A stretch of DNA of 11,782 bases from an uncultured Bacilli bacterium (GCA_947624095.1 CANQIR010000023.1:1-11782), one strand, 5' to 3'; positions 1 through 6,689 are shown, counted from the stretch's first letter. Made by a program: numbers and translations. Notes: generated by a model from the letters alone, not told the origin.

Positions 1-218
1 GTACTCATCAAATTAGAGTTCATATGCAATATATTGGCTATCCTGTTCATAACGATCCAGTCTATAATAATCGCCCCAGTACTTCTTTTGGTCAATTTCT
101 TCATTCAAGTAGTATGGAATTTCTTCATCCCATTACTAAAGAACCAATGTCTTTTACTTGTCCATTACCAGTAGAATTTACTAACTACTTAAAAGAACTA
201 GAACAAGAAACACAATAA
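1..218 (+). CDS. RluA/RluD-family pseudouridine synthase, C-terminal end (5' truncated by window)
   Basis: The reading frame is open from the first complete codon at position 3 and ends with TAA at 216-218, so only the last 71 codons are seen. They begin THQIRVHM, followed by a GYPVHNDPVYN stretch, GQFLH and a final HP-TKE-PLP-EF segment. This is the typical C-terminal signature of RluA/RluD enzymes, which isomerise uridines in rRNA or tRNA in the cytoplasm. The catalytic Asp of the family (RLD motif) lies upstream, outside the window, so activity cannot be judged. The ATG at 24 is internal and has no ribosome binding site. The gene ends inside the convergent minus-strand gene, overlapping it by 21 bases, and no plus-strand terminator is visible. 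The family assignment is firm; which uridine it modifies cannot be told. Confidence 0.88.
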   Translation, partial: THQIRVHMQYIGYPVHNDPVYNNRPSTSFGQFLHSSSMEFLHPITKEPMSFTCPLPVEFTNYLKELEQETQ

Positions 219-497
219 ATATATAATCATCCCAAAATAGCCATATACTAAATACTTATTCAAAATATCTTTTAAATCCCAAATCATTAAAGTAGTATTA
301 ATACTTAAAAACAAACCACTAAGAATTCCCAATAATTTATCATAATGCCAAATAACAAATATAAATACCGCTAAAGATAATATATAATTACAAATTAATA
401 AAAATAATCGATCATTATTTAGTAATTTCTTCCTTCCTAACTGCCAAGTAAAATATATTAGTACCAATACACTTACTCCCAATATTATTTTAATCAT
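198..497 (-). CDS. Small four-helix membrane protein, unknown function
   Basis: This 99-residue protein is almost entirely hydrophobic. Likely membrane segments are at about residues 1-19, 31-50, 54-74 and 82-99, with a short basic loop (GRKKLLNNDR) after the first. No family was recognised. The start is supported by an AAGGAG ribosome binding site (complement of 507-512) nine bases upstream of the ATG. A TATAAT-like box (complement of 517-522) lies very close to that site, so the promoter is uncertain. The gene is convergent with the pseudouridine synthase, overlapping its last 21 bases, and divergent from the rhomboid gene. It is taken as real because of the good ribosome binding site and the consistent transmembrane pattern. 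Confidence 0.66.
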   Translation of the reverse strand: MIKIILGVSVLVLIYFTWQLGRKKLLNNDRLFLLICNYILSLAVFIFVIWHYDKLLGILSGLFLSINTTLMIWDLKDILNKYLVYGYFGMIIYLLCFLF

Positions 498-587
498 TAA
501 TAAAATCTCCTTACTAATTATATTCCCTATAATTCAAAACTTTACTAAATAACAAAAATATTATAAAATATATACTGGAGGTCAAAT

Positions 588-1724
588 ATGAGTAACATTT
601 CCATTGAAGCAAAAGATGCCACTATTATGAAACTAGTCCATTACTTTATCACTGAGCAAGACTATGTCCCAATTATTGTTCAAGGCGTTCACGATGAAGT
701 TTGGCTAGAAAATGATGAAGCACCTTATAAAATAGTTCGTATTAATTCCAATTATATTCATAATGCTGAACAATACCGCTTTGATATTTTTAAAACTAAA
801 AATATTATGCGTCAAATAAAAAAGAAAACTCTTTCTTTATCTATGAATGTTTTAAATATTCATATTAATCTTAATGAAGGAGTAGATATTCTAAAATCCA
901 AAAATATTGATGCTATCAAAATCGATAAAGTAGATGATGTAGATAATAATAAATTATTAAGAGAAGCCTTTCCTAATATTAGTGATAAAATAATTAAGAA
1001 AGATGATGGTCTCGATTTAATTATTCATATTACTGGTGATATCAATCGTAAAACTGAAGAAAATAATCAAAAATTAGAAAGAACCTTTAAACCTAAACCA
1101 GTCATTCTTACTAAACTTTTAATTCTCATCAATGTAATAATCTTCTTATTTAGTTGCTTCTATGATTATGAAGGTATTCTTACTAATTTTGCCGTTTATG
1201 GTAATGCCATTAGAGCAGGGGAGTATTACCGAATTATTACTGGTCCTTTCCTTCATGGCAATATCTTTCACTTATTATTTAATATGTATGCGCTATATAT
1301 TATTGGTTCCCAAGTTGAAACTTACTTAGGTAGAACTAAATTCCTTCTAATTTATTTAGTAAGTGCAATTACGGGTAGTTTAATGTCGATGATCTTTACC
1401 AGTAACCTTTCCGTCGGTGCTTCTGGAGCCATCTTCGGTTTATTAGGTTGTTTACTATATTTTGGTTACCATCATCGCTTATACTTAGGCAGTGTTTTAC
1501 GTAATCAAATAATTCCCGTAATACTTATCAATTTAGCCTTTGGCTTTCTTGTATCCGGTATTGATAATGCCGCTCATATTGGTGGTTTAGTAGGTGGTTT
1601 CTTTAGTACAATGGCTTTAGGTATTGCCAACAAAGACCAATTCAAAGACCGTCTAAATGGTTGGATAGTAACAATCCTTTATCTTGCTTTCTTAATCTAT
1701 GCCGCCTTCTTCCTAATCGGTTAA
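588..1724 (+). CDS. gluP: GluP/YqgP-type rhomboid intramembrane serine protease without TPR tail
   Basis: This 378-residue rhomboid protease cleaves transmembrane substrates inside the cell membrane. The rhomboid core spans about residues 170-378. It has HGNIFHLLFN (His223, His228, Asn231), the catalytic GASGAIFG with Ser279, and the catalytic His330 in AAHIGGLVGG. The first 165 residues are soluble and resemble the N-terminal domain of B. subtilis YqgP (for example DEVWLE near residues 36-41). In B. subtilis this protein is reported to bind manganese and to cleave the magnesium transporter MgtE. YqgP is about 507 residues with a C-terminal TPR region; here the protein stops right after the membrane domain. 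The start is set by GGAGGT six bases upstream. A strong terminator follows. The substrate in this organism is unknown. Confidence 0.9.
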   Translation: MSNISIEAKDATIMKLVHYFITEQDYVPIIVQGVHDEVWLENDEAPYKIVRINSNYIHNAEQYRFDIFKTKNIMRQIKKKTLSLSMNVLNIHINLNEGVDILKSKNIDAIKIDKVDDVDNNKLLREAFPNISDKIIKKDDGLDLIIHITGDINRKTEENNQKLERTFKPKPVILTKLLILINVIIFLFSCFYDYEGILTNFAVYGNAIRAGEYYRIITGPFLHGNIFHLLFNMYALYIIGSQVETYLGRTKFLLIYLVSAITGSLMSMIFTSNLSVGASGAIFGLLGCLLYFGYHHRLYLGSVLRNQIIPVILINLAFGFLVSGIDNAAHIGGLVGGFFSTMALGIANKDQFKDRLNGWIVTILYLAFLIYAAFFLIG

Positions 1725-1729
1725 AATAT

Positions 1730-1753
1730 AAACTAGCAAACGCTAGTTTTTTT
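1730..1753 (+). terminator. Intrinsic terminator of the rhomboid gene
   Basis: The stem AACTAGC (1731-1737) pairs with GCTAGTT (1742-1748) around the loop AAAC, extendable by the A-T pair 1730/1749. A T run to 1753 follows. It lies six bases after the rhomboid stop codon. Confidence 0.85.
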
Positions 1754-1756
1754 CAT

Positions 1757-1807
1757 AAAAAAGAACTTATCCTTAGCGATAAATAATTTTATCTAAGTTT
1801 AAGTTCT
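1757..1807 (-). terminator. Intrinsic terminator of the murT-gatD-like operon
   Basis: Read on the minus strand, the outer stem AGAACTTA (complement of 1800-1807) pairs with TAAGTTCT (complement of 1762-1769). Inner pairing comes from the CTTAG/CTAAG and GATAAA/TTTATC arms. A U tract (complement of A1757-A1761) follows. It starts four bases after the gatD-like stop codon and stands back to back with the rhomboid terminator. Confidence 0.8.
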
Positions 1808-1811
1808 CATC

Positions 1812-2534
1812 TTAATATTCTTCCGTATTTTTAAAATTCTCTAAAAACTTCCAATAAGCTGTATAAGAAATATCTTCTTTATGTTTATGATATTTAATAC
1901 TCATATCTGCTAATAAATTCTTAACTAAATACTCTGTAAAATAAGGATTTCGTACTAACATTGGTCCCAATAAATATGTCCCGATAAAATTATTTACTCG
2001 TACCCCTTCAACTTTTAAATTTGGTTTAAATCCTGAACCAACATCTACTCTAAAAATACCTTCCTCAATCCCATCTAAAACAGTCTCTCTATTTTGCATT
2101 CCAATAATATCTTTATTAATTAAATTACTTGAATAAAATTGCTCACCAATAATTCTAAAATCAATTTGTTTACCAATATAATTTCCAATATCTAATCCTT
2201 CATATTCTTCATCATTATAAATATATTTCTTCCCAAATATGGCTACTGTATCTCCAGTTACTAATAAATACTTATTATCTTTAACAAACTCTTTCAACTC
2301 ATCTTGATATCTTTTTAAATCCTTAAGCACTAACAAAGCATTCTCCGCTGTTCCAGAACCAATATAAATAAAATCATATTTCCTAAAATTAATCTCTTCT
2401 TCAAGACTTTTAAAATCGACAATTACCTTGATACCTTGTCCTTCAATCTGTTTAACTAAAGCCCTAACATTACCATTTTCGCCATATAGATTCATTAAAT
2501 CATAATACAAATGAGCTATCTTAATTACTTTCAT
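1812..2534 (-). CDS. gatD: GatD-like glutamine amidotransferase homologue lacking catalytic Cys and His
   Basis: In Gram-positive bacteria GatD removes ammonia from glutamine and passes it to MurT, which amidates the D-glutamate of lipid II. Family membership is shown by HLYYDLMNLYGENGN at residues 8-22, the YIGSGTAEN segment (57-65) and the C-terminal GPMLVRNP (190-197). The catalytic parts are missing. The nucleophile segment reads LVTGDTVAIFG, with Thr93 where S. aureus GatD has Cys94. Leu189 replaces His189 in front of GP, and the usual FENH-G loop reads GMQNRE. No cysteine occurs anywhere in the 240 residues. The ATG at 2534 is preferred over the GTG at 2543 because GGAAGGTG lies just upstream and overlaps that GTG. 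It overlaps the murT-like gene by 14 bases, so the two are translationally coupled. Either a pseudo-amidotransferase partner or an enzyme with changed chemistry; the reading frame itself is intact. Confidence 0.8.
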   Translation of the reverse strand: MKVIKIAHLYYDLMNLYGENGNVRALVKQIEGQGIKVIVDFKSLEEEINFRKYDFIYIGSGTAENALLVLKDLKRYQDELKEFVKDNKYLLVTGDTVAIFGKKYIYNDEEYEGLDIGNYIGKQIDFRIIGEQFYSSNLINKDIIGMQNRETVLDGIEEGIFRVDVGSGFKPNLKVEGVRVNNFIGTYLLGPMLVRNPYFTEYLVKNLLADMSIKYHKHKEDISYTAYWKFLENFKNTEEY

Positions 2535-3864
2535 GAATAACACCTTCCCATTTCTTCTTTAACATCTTTACCATATGAAAACACATCATAGTATATATAG
2601 TTCCTTTAGTTTTATTCCTCATTATGTCTACTATTGTATCTAAATCATCTACTAATATAATCTTATTACTTGGTATTCCTGCATATTCCAATCTAGTAGC
2701 AACATCATAACGAAATTTTCCGACACATAATATTTTATCTACTGATTTATCATTCAACATTTCAAACTCAATATCATATAACCAAGAAATATCCCGATGT
2801 TTATGTCTTGTACTAACGTGTTCAAATCCTACAATAATACTTTTCTTTCCCAAAGTATCTTTAATATATTTCAAAGACTGATAATAACTCAAATTATTTT
2901 CATTCTTACTTTCTAACATAATAATATCTCGATCATCAAGTTTATAGCTCTTACCCCGTTTAGTTTCCATCTTGTGAACATTAATTGCCTTAATAATCCC
3001 TTCATCACTAAGACCTATACTTTTACACGTTGCATAAGCACCTACCGTATAATAAGCCGCATACAATACATCTTTATTTAGATAAACATCTTCTCCATTA
3101 ATCTTCATTTTATGGTCGTGAATTCTTACTTTACTAGCTTCATAATCAATCGGATCTCTATCATAGTCGTGATTAGGACAATGATACTTTCCCAAATGTC
3201 CATAATGATAATAATCATATTTTAATTTTTTATGACATATTGGACAATACTGAAAATCTACACAATTAAGAGTATACTTTTTATAAGAATCACTCGTCTT
3301 ATCAATCCCAAAAGTTATTACATTTTGATACTTACTTCTTAATCTACTTACCATTGGATCATCACCATTGATAATTAACTTGGTCTTATCATTAATCGTA
3401 CTTACAATATCTGCAAATACTACTTCATAAGTTCCGTGTCTACTTGGCTGATCTCTAGTAATATTCGTAATAACTAAATGTGTCATTTGACTCTTTTCAA
3501 ATATTAACTTTAAATGTCTTTCATCACACTCTAATAACAATACTTCGTGTTTAAACTTTCCTCGCAAAGTTGAATTATTTAATATCAAAGTCATTGCTGC
3601 TAATATTCCATTACTATCATCTACATTGTAGACGACATCAAAACCATTCTCCTTTAAAATATGTGCAATTAACTCCGTAGTTGAACCCTTACCAGAAGAA
3701 CCCGTAACTGCAATAACATATTTTGGATATTTAATCTTCGTCAAAACATGCTTATCTATATAATCATATATTATCAATCCAGGAAATACACTACCATTTT
3801 TCCCAAATAGCTTACAAATCTTAGTTACAATTTTACAAACCAACACACTTAAAAATAATCTCAT
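2521..3864 (-). CDS. murT: MurT-like Mur ligase family protein, divergent
   Basis: MurT is the ATP-dependent ligase subunit that amidates D-glutamate in lipid II together with GatD. This 447-residue protein has the MurT layout. A hydrophobic N-terminus is followed by the P-loop TGSSGKGSTT (54-63), TNITRDQ (133-139), and INGDDP (165-170) in the central domain. An inserted zinc ribbon has CPIC (207, 210) and CPNH (229, 232), and a RDISWLYDIEFE block lies near 357-368. Several parts differ from ordinary MurT: the P-loop GKGST recalls folylpolyglutamate synthase, the fourth zinc ligand is His, and the usual ADG-D-SW-WD-DFE block is HKHRDISWLYDIEFE. The start at 3864 has GGTG six bases upstream. 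The in-frame ATG at 3882 lies inside the -10 box and would not be transcribed. First gene of the operon with gatD. Family is firm, exact reaction is not. Confidence 0.83.
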   Translation of the reverse strand: MRLFLSVLVCKIVTKICKLFGKNGSVFPGLIIYDYIDKHVLTKIKYPKYVIAVTGSSGKGSTTELIAHILKENGFDVVYNVDDSNGILAAMTLILNNSTLRGKFKHEVLLLECDERHLKLIFEKSQMTHLVITNITRDQPSRHGTYEVVFADIVSTINDKTKLIINGDDPMVSRLRSKYQNVITFGIDKTSDSYKKYTLNCVDFQYCPICHKKLKYDYYHYGHLGKYHCPNHDYDRDPIDYEASKVRIHDHKMKINGEDVYLNKDVLYAAYYTVGAYATCKSIGLSDEGIIKAINVHKMETKRGKSYKLDDRDIIMLESKNENNLSYYQSLKYIKDTLGKKSIIVGFEHVSTRHKHRDISWLYDIEFEMLNDKSVDKILCVGKFRYDVATRLEYAGIPSNKIILVDDLDTIVDIMRNKTKGTIYTMMCFHMVKMLKKKWEGVIHESN

Positions 3865-3880
3865 AACTATCACCGTAACC

Positions 3881-3889
3881 ATTATAGCA
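3881..3889 (-). promoter_or_regulatory. Extended -10 promoter of the murT-gatD-like operon
   Basis: On the minus strand the sequence TGCTATAAT is an extended -10 box (complement of 3881-3889). No good -35 hexamer is seen at the right distance. Transcription would start near 3874, leaving a leader of roughly ten bases before the ATG at 3864. This placement rules out the upstream ATG at 3882. Confidence 0.6.
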
Positions 3890-3914
3890 TAAATTTTTAA
3901 CTACCTTTACTAAT

Positions 3915-3933
3915 TTTGACAAATGTTGTCGAA
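3915..3933. repeat. Inverted repeat between divergent genes, possible operator
   Basis: TTTGACAA and TTGTCGAA form 8-base half-sites around ATG, with one mismatch in the symmetry. The repeat contains a TTGACA hexamer (3916-3921) on the plus strand. It lies between the murT-like operon and the STAS-like gene. It could be a regulator binding site or chance; there is no direct evidence of use. Confidence 0.3.
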
Positions 3934-3982
3934 ATCCCCCAAAATAATTTCAGAAATCTTATAATATATCTGGTGATTATAA

Positions 3983-4210
3983 ATGGATATCTATTATACA
4001 AATGAAACTCTTTACATAAATATTGACGAATTAATTGATGAAGTAAGTATTATGAAACTAAGAAAACGTCTTTTCCGTATCTTAGATGACTATGGTATAA
4101 ACAATATTGAACTAAGTCTTTTAGGCTACGACAGCACAGCAAGAGCCTTAGTATTAGACCTTTTAAAAGAGTCAAATCAAAAATACCATACTAATATTAA
4201 ATTAAAATAG
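3983..4210 (+). CDS. Small STAS-like domain protein (hypothetical)
   Basis: This is a 75-residue soluble protein. Its pattern resembles a minimal STAS domain as in SpoIIAA-type anti-sigma factor antagonists: a strand (TLYINI, 9-14), a helix (about 20-38), a strand with NNIELSLLG (40-48), then YDSTARALVLDLLKE (49-63) where SpoIIAA has the phosphorylated DSSG turn and its helix. Asp50-Ser51-Thr52 would sit at the phosphorylation site. The usual Gly after the Ser pair is missing and the protein is about 40 residues shorter than SpoIIAA, so the match is tentative. The ribosome binding site GGTGAT lies just upstream of the ATG, and a TATAAT at 3960-3965 is a possible -10 box. No partner kinase or sigma factor gene is in the window. 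Translation is likely real; the fold is inferred. Confidence 0.6.
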   Translation: MDIYYTNETLYINIDELIDEVSIMKLRKRLFRILDDYGINNIELSLLGYDSTARALVLDLLKESNQKYHTNIKLK

Positions 4211-4233
4211 TACCCAATTTATTAAAAATATAG

Positions 4234-4239
4234 TATAAT
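4234..4239 (+). promoter_or_regulatory. Candidate -10 box upstream of the membrane protein/acetyltransferase pair
   Basis: A perfect TATAAT lies 23 bases before the ATG at 4263 and is followed by a GAGGGG ribosome binding site. No convincing -35 hexamer is seen. Confidence 0.45.
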
Positions 4240-4262
4240 GTTCTAAGCAAGAGGGGATTAGT

Positions 4263-4748
4263 ATGGAAAAGTTCCTAATAATCATAAGTTTTATACCATG
4301 GATATTATGCTATCTAAAATATAGTTTAAATACTATTGTTGAAGTTAATAATCGAATCATAACTTTTGATTGGTTTAAAAAAAGTATCTTCAAAATATTT
4401 CGTTTTGAAACACTCTTTTTATTTTTAATATTCCTTTATTTTGCCAAATATCGGGATAATTTAGTTTGTATTATGCTTTTTGCAGTTATTACTTTATATT
4501 TATTTATCTCTAGTTTTCACGATAATCGAGACCCCAAGAGAAAAAGTAAAATCAAAAATCTTAATATTTTTGTTATGGTTTTTACTATAATCGTTGCCAT
4601 AATTCCGCTTATTTTTTACTTCAAGACGCATAAACTTATAACAACCTACTTTGTCTTATTCGCTATTCTTTTCTTTTCCCGCTTTATCGTTTTAATAGCT
4701 AATACCATCTATAATTCAGTTCCTAGTATTCGAGGTGGCCATCGTTAA
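4263..4748 (+). CDS. Four-helix integral membrane protein, unknown function
   Basis: This is a 161-residue protein with four probable membrane segments at about residues 3-19, 48-63, 67-84 and 101-120, and a further hydrophobic stretch near 127-147, so four or five in all. A basic loop (RDPKRKSKIK, about 89-98) would face the cytoplasm by the positive-inside rule. No family was recognised. The start is fixed by GAGGGG seven to twelve bases upstream. Its stop codon TAA overlaps the ATG of the next gene by one base, a TAATG junction, so the two are very likely translated together. That coupling suggests a shared task with the acetyltransferase-like protein, for instance acyl transfer at the membrane. 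This is an inference from arrangement only. Confidence 0.7.
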   Translation: MEKFLIIISFIPWILCYLKYSLNTIVEVNNRIITFDWFKKSIFKIFRFETLFLFLIFLYFAKYRDNLVCIMLFAVITLYLFISSFHDNRDPKRKSKIKNLNIFVMVFTIIVAIIPLIFYFKTHKLITTYFVLFAILFFSRFIVLIANTIYNSVPSIRGGHR

Positions 4749-5593
4749 TGGATCCCGTTTTATTAACTAAGGATGATATTCCTAGTATTATTAAACTAAA
4801 AAAACTTGAATTAATTCGTAACTATGAAATATATACTCCCAAATTCTTAGCAGATTTAACTGATTACCTAAATCAAGAATTAGGACATAATATTATTATC
4901 TATGGTATTAAACTTCAAAAAGAATTAGTAGCTGTCCTAGGTTTTAATATTCTGCATAAATCAACCGAGACCGTTGCTAAAATTACCATAATGTTTACTT
5001 TACCAAGCTTGCGCAATCGGCATCTACAAACTATGGAATTAATTCCCGCTGTAGCTAGTCATATTGCGTCTTTAGGAATTGACACTATTGAAGCTGAAAA
5101 TACTTGCTCAAATAAACTTCTCGCCAACCACTTATTTGGTGAAATACTTGCTTTATCACCTGACATACCCGTCTATAAACATCAAGGTGATATTCAACCT
5201 ATTAATTCTTTTTTTCATTTTGCTAGTGAAAAGATAAGCCAATCTTCCTATATGTATGGCTTAGTTAATGATGAAGGAAATCTCATTTTAAGTGCTGTTG
5301 CCGATACTAACCAAATAATGCCAACTGCTAATCACCAAAGTGGTGAAGAAACAACTATCAGTTTATTCCACTATCAAATACCGAGTAATCAAAATATTGC
5401 CTTTAGTGAAACTGAATTTTTATCTGACATTCTCCACCATTTAGCGGGCCTTGGCCGAACTAATATTACTTTATGGGGAGTTAATATCAGTAGCGAAACC
5501 CTTACTAAATTAGGTTTCACTCAAGATCTAAGTATAATGCGCGGCAACTGCATAAAATATGTTAAGGATAAAGAACAAATATTCCATTATTAA
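4748..5593 (+). CDS. GNAT-like N-acetyltransferase, possibly two domains
   Basis: This 281-residue soluble protein looks like a GNAT acetyltransferase. Residues 78-133 carry the most typical part: a strand ITIMFTLP (79-86), the short basic segment SLRNRHLQ (87-94) where the acetyl-CoA pyrophosphate loop would be, a helix, a strand DTIEAE (112-117) and the helix starting N122. The loop lacks the clear Q/R-x-x-G-x-G/A pattern. The C-terminal part repeats the ending of a GNAT fold, with strand NITLWGVN (239-246) then ETLTKLGFTQD (250-260), so the protein may be a tandem in which one half is degenerate. The substrate is unknown. GAGGTGG about ten bases upstream, inside the preceding gene, serves the ATG. 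It is translationally coupled to the membrane protein and ends four bases before the rpsB promoter. Confidence 0.6.
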   Translation: MDPVLLTKDDIPSIIKLKKLELIRNYEIYTPKFLADLTDYLNQELGHNIIIYGIKLQKELVAVLGFNILHKSTETVAKITIMFTLPSLRNRHLQTMELIPAVASHIASLGIDTIEAENTCSNKLLANHLFGEILALSPDIPVYKHQGDIQPINSFFHFASEKISQSSYMYGLVNDEGNLILSAVADTNQIMPTANHQSGEETTISLFHYQIPSNQNIAFSETEFLSDILHHLAGLGRTNITLWGVNISSETLTKLGFTQDLSIMRGNCIKYVKDKEQIFHY

Positions 5594-5596
5594 TAC

Positions 5597-5625
5597 TTGT
5601 TATTATTCCCAAATTTTGGTACAAT
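5597..5625 (+). promoter_or_regulatory. Promoter of the rpsB-tsf operon
   Basis: TTGTTA (5597-5602) and TACAAT (5620-5625) are separated by exactly 17 bases. TGG directly before the -10 gives an extended -10 element. It starts just after the acetyltransferase stop codon. Predicted transcription start is about 5632, giving a leader of about 107 bases. Confidence 0.75.
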
Positions 5626-5642
5626 ACCATTGGCTTATAAAA

Positions 5643-5715
5643 AGCAAATAGACATATTTGTGGATTTTAGCTCCCGAGTGCCGAAGAGGTGGGACTAAAA
5701 GATGAAGCAAATAGA
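5643..5715 (+). promoter_or_regulatory. Structured 5' leader of rpsB with two alternative helices
   Basis: A hairpin is formed by TTTTAG (5665-5670) with CTAAAA (5695-5700) and TCCC (5672-5675) with GGGA (5691-5694), with a 15-base purine-rich loop. TATTTG (5655-5660) can pair with CAAATA at 5645-5650, making a small hairpin. It can equally pair with the second copy at 5708-5713, enclosing the main hairpin. The 10-base direct repeat AGCAAATAGA occurs at 5643-5652 and 5706-5715. Such a layout suits autoregulation by S2, as known for rpsB leaders in other bacteria, but no known leader family was recognised. Confidence 0.5.
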
Positions 5716-5724
5716 TGGATAACG

Positions 5725-5741
5725 AAGGAGGTATTTTTTTG
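5725..5741 (+). promoter_or_regulatory. Ribosome binding site that fixes a TTG start for rpsB
   Basis: AAGGAGGT at 5725-5732 is a near-perfect Shine-Dalgarno sequence. It is followed after six bases by TTG at 5739. The upstream in-frame ATG at 5715 has no such site and lies inside the leader repeat. Confidence 0.85.
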
Positions 5742-6689
5742 GCCGTTGTTTCATTAAGTTATTTACTTGAAGCAGGAGTTCACTTTGGTCATCAGACTAA
5801 AAGATGGAACCCCAAAATGAAGGAGTATATCTTCACAACTAGAGATGATATCTACATCATCGATTTACAAAAAACAGTAGAAAAAATTGAGGAAGCTTAT
5901 GCTGAAATTAAGCGTATCGCTGATAATGGCGGAACATTCTTATTCGTTGGTACTAAAAAACAAGCTAACGAAGCAGCTAAAGAAACTGCTGAACGTTCTG
6001 GTTCTTACTACGTAACTGAAAGATGGTTAGGTGGCACATTAACTAACTTCCGTACAATTAGAAGAAGAGTTAAAAGATTAGAAGAAATTGAAAAGATGGA
6101 AGCTGACGGTACATTTGAAGTATTACCTAAAAAAGAAGTAATTGGTTTAAAGAAAGAATATGAAAAATTAAATAAAGTTCTTTGTGGTATTCGTGAAATG
6201 TACAAACTACCACAAGCAATGATTATTGTTGATCCTAAAAAAGAAATCAATGCCATTCGGGAAGCTCGTAAATTAAACATTCCAGTATTTGGTATCGTTG
6301 ATACTAACTGTGACCCAGATGATGTTGATTACGTAATTCCTGGTAATGATGACGCTGTAAGAGCTGTCAAAGTTGTTCTTGGTGTATTAGGTAACGCAAT
6401 TTGTGAAGCTAAAAACTTAGAAATTTTAGATTTCATAACTGAAGAAGATAAAAAAGCTGCTAAAAAAGAAGTTAAAGCTGAAAAAACAGAAGAAGTAAAA
6501 GAAGAATCTCCTGCTAAAGAAGAAACAACTGAAGAAGTTGTTGAAGAAGTAGTAGAAGAAACTTCTAGCGAAGATCAAGATCTTTCTAGCAAGACTTTAG
6601 CAGATTTAAAAGGAATAGCTAAAGAACATGGAATTAAAGGTTATTCAACTATGAAAAAAGATGAATTAATCGCTATTTTAACTAAATAA
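5739..6689 (+). CDS. rpsB: 30S ribosomal protein S2 with C-terminal Rho-N/SAP-like domain
   Basis: S2 is a structural protein of the small ribosomal subunit. From the TTG at 5739 the product begins [20 protein letters not shown], the expected S2 N-terminus. Further signatures are [25 protein letters not shown], and [13 protein letters not shown], all in the first third. The family core ends near residue 233. A highly charged linker of about 49 residues follows (234-282, rich in Glu and Lys). The last 34 residues (283-316), including [18 protein letters not shown] and KKDELI, look like the Rho N-terminal or SAP-like nucleic-acid-binding fold. B. subtilis S2 is about 246 residues; this one is 316. 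It has its own promoter, a structured leader and a strong ribosome binding site, and is followed 18 bases later by tsf. The S2 call is certain; the tail domain is a good motif match. Confidence 0.98.
   Translation: MAVVSLSYLLEAGVHFGHQTKRWNPKMKEYIFTTRDDIYIIDLQKTVEKIEEAYAEIKRIADNGGTFLFVGTKKQANEAAKETAERSGSYYVTERWLGGTLTNFRTIRRRVKRLEEIEKMEADGTFEVLPKKEVIGLKKEYEKLNKVLCGIREMYKLPQAMIIVDPKKEINAIREARKLNIPVFGIVDTNCDPDDVDYVIPGNDDAVRAVKVVLGVLGNAICEAKNLEILDFITEEDKKAAKKEVKAEKTEEVKEESPAKEETTEEVVEEVVEETSSEDQDLSSKTLADLKGIAKEHGIKGYSTMKKDELIAILTK

Noticed and set aside
3865..3882. ATG at 3882 as the start of the murT-like gene
   Set aside because: It overlaps the TATAAT of the extended -10 box and so would not be on the transcript; ATG at 3864 has a GGTG site.
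5715..5738. ATG at 5715 as the start of rpsB
   Set aside because: No ribosome binding site, lies in the leader repeat, and the extra residues are not S2-like. TTG at 5739 has AAGGAGGT at the right distance and gives the standard N-terminus.
5632..5738. T-box, lysine or glycine riboswitch in the rpsB leader
   Set aside because: None of the conserved cores (T-box NGGAACC-like motif, lysine or glycine aptamer layout) could be matched; kept only as an unnamed structured leader.
6008..6280. Minus-strand open frame inside rpsB
   Set aside because: Shadow of conserved S2 codons; no ribosome binding site or recognisable product.
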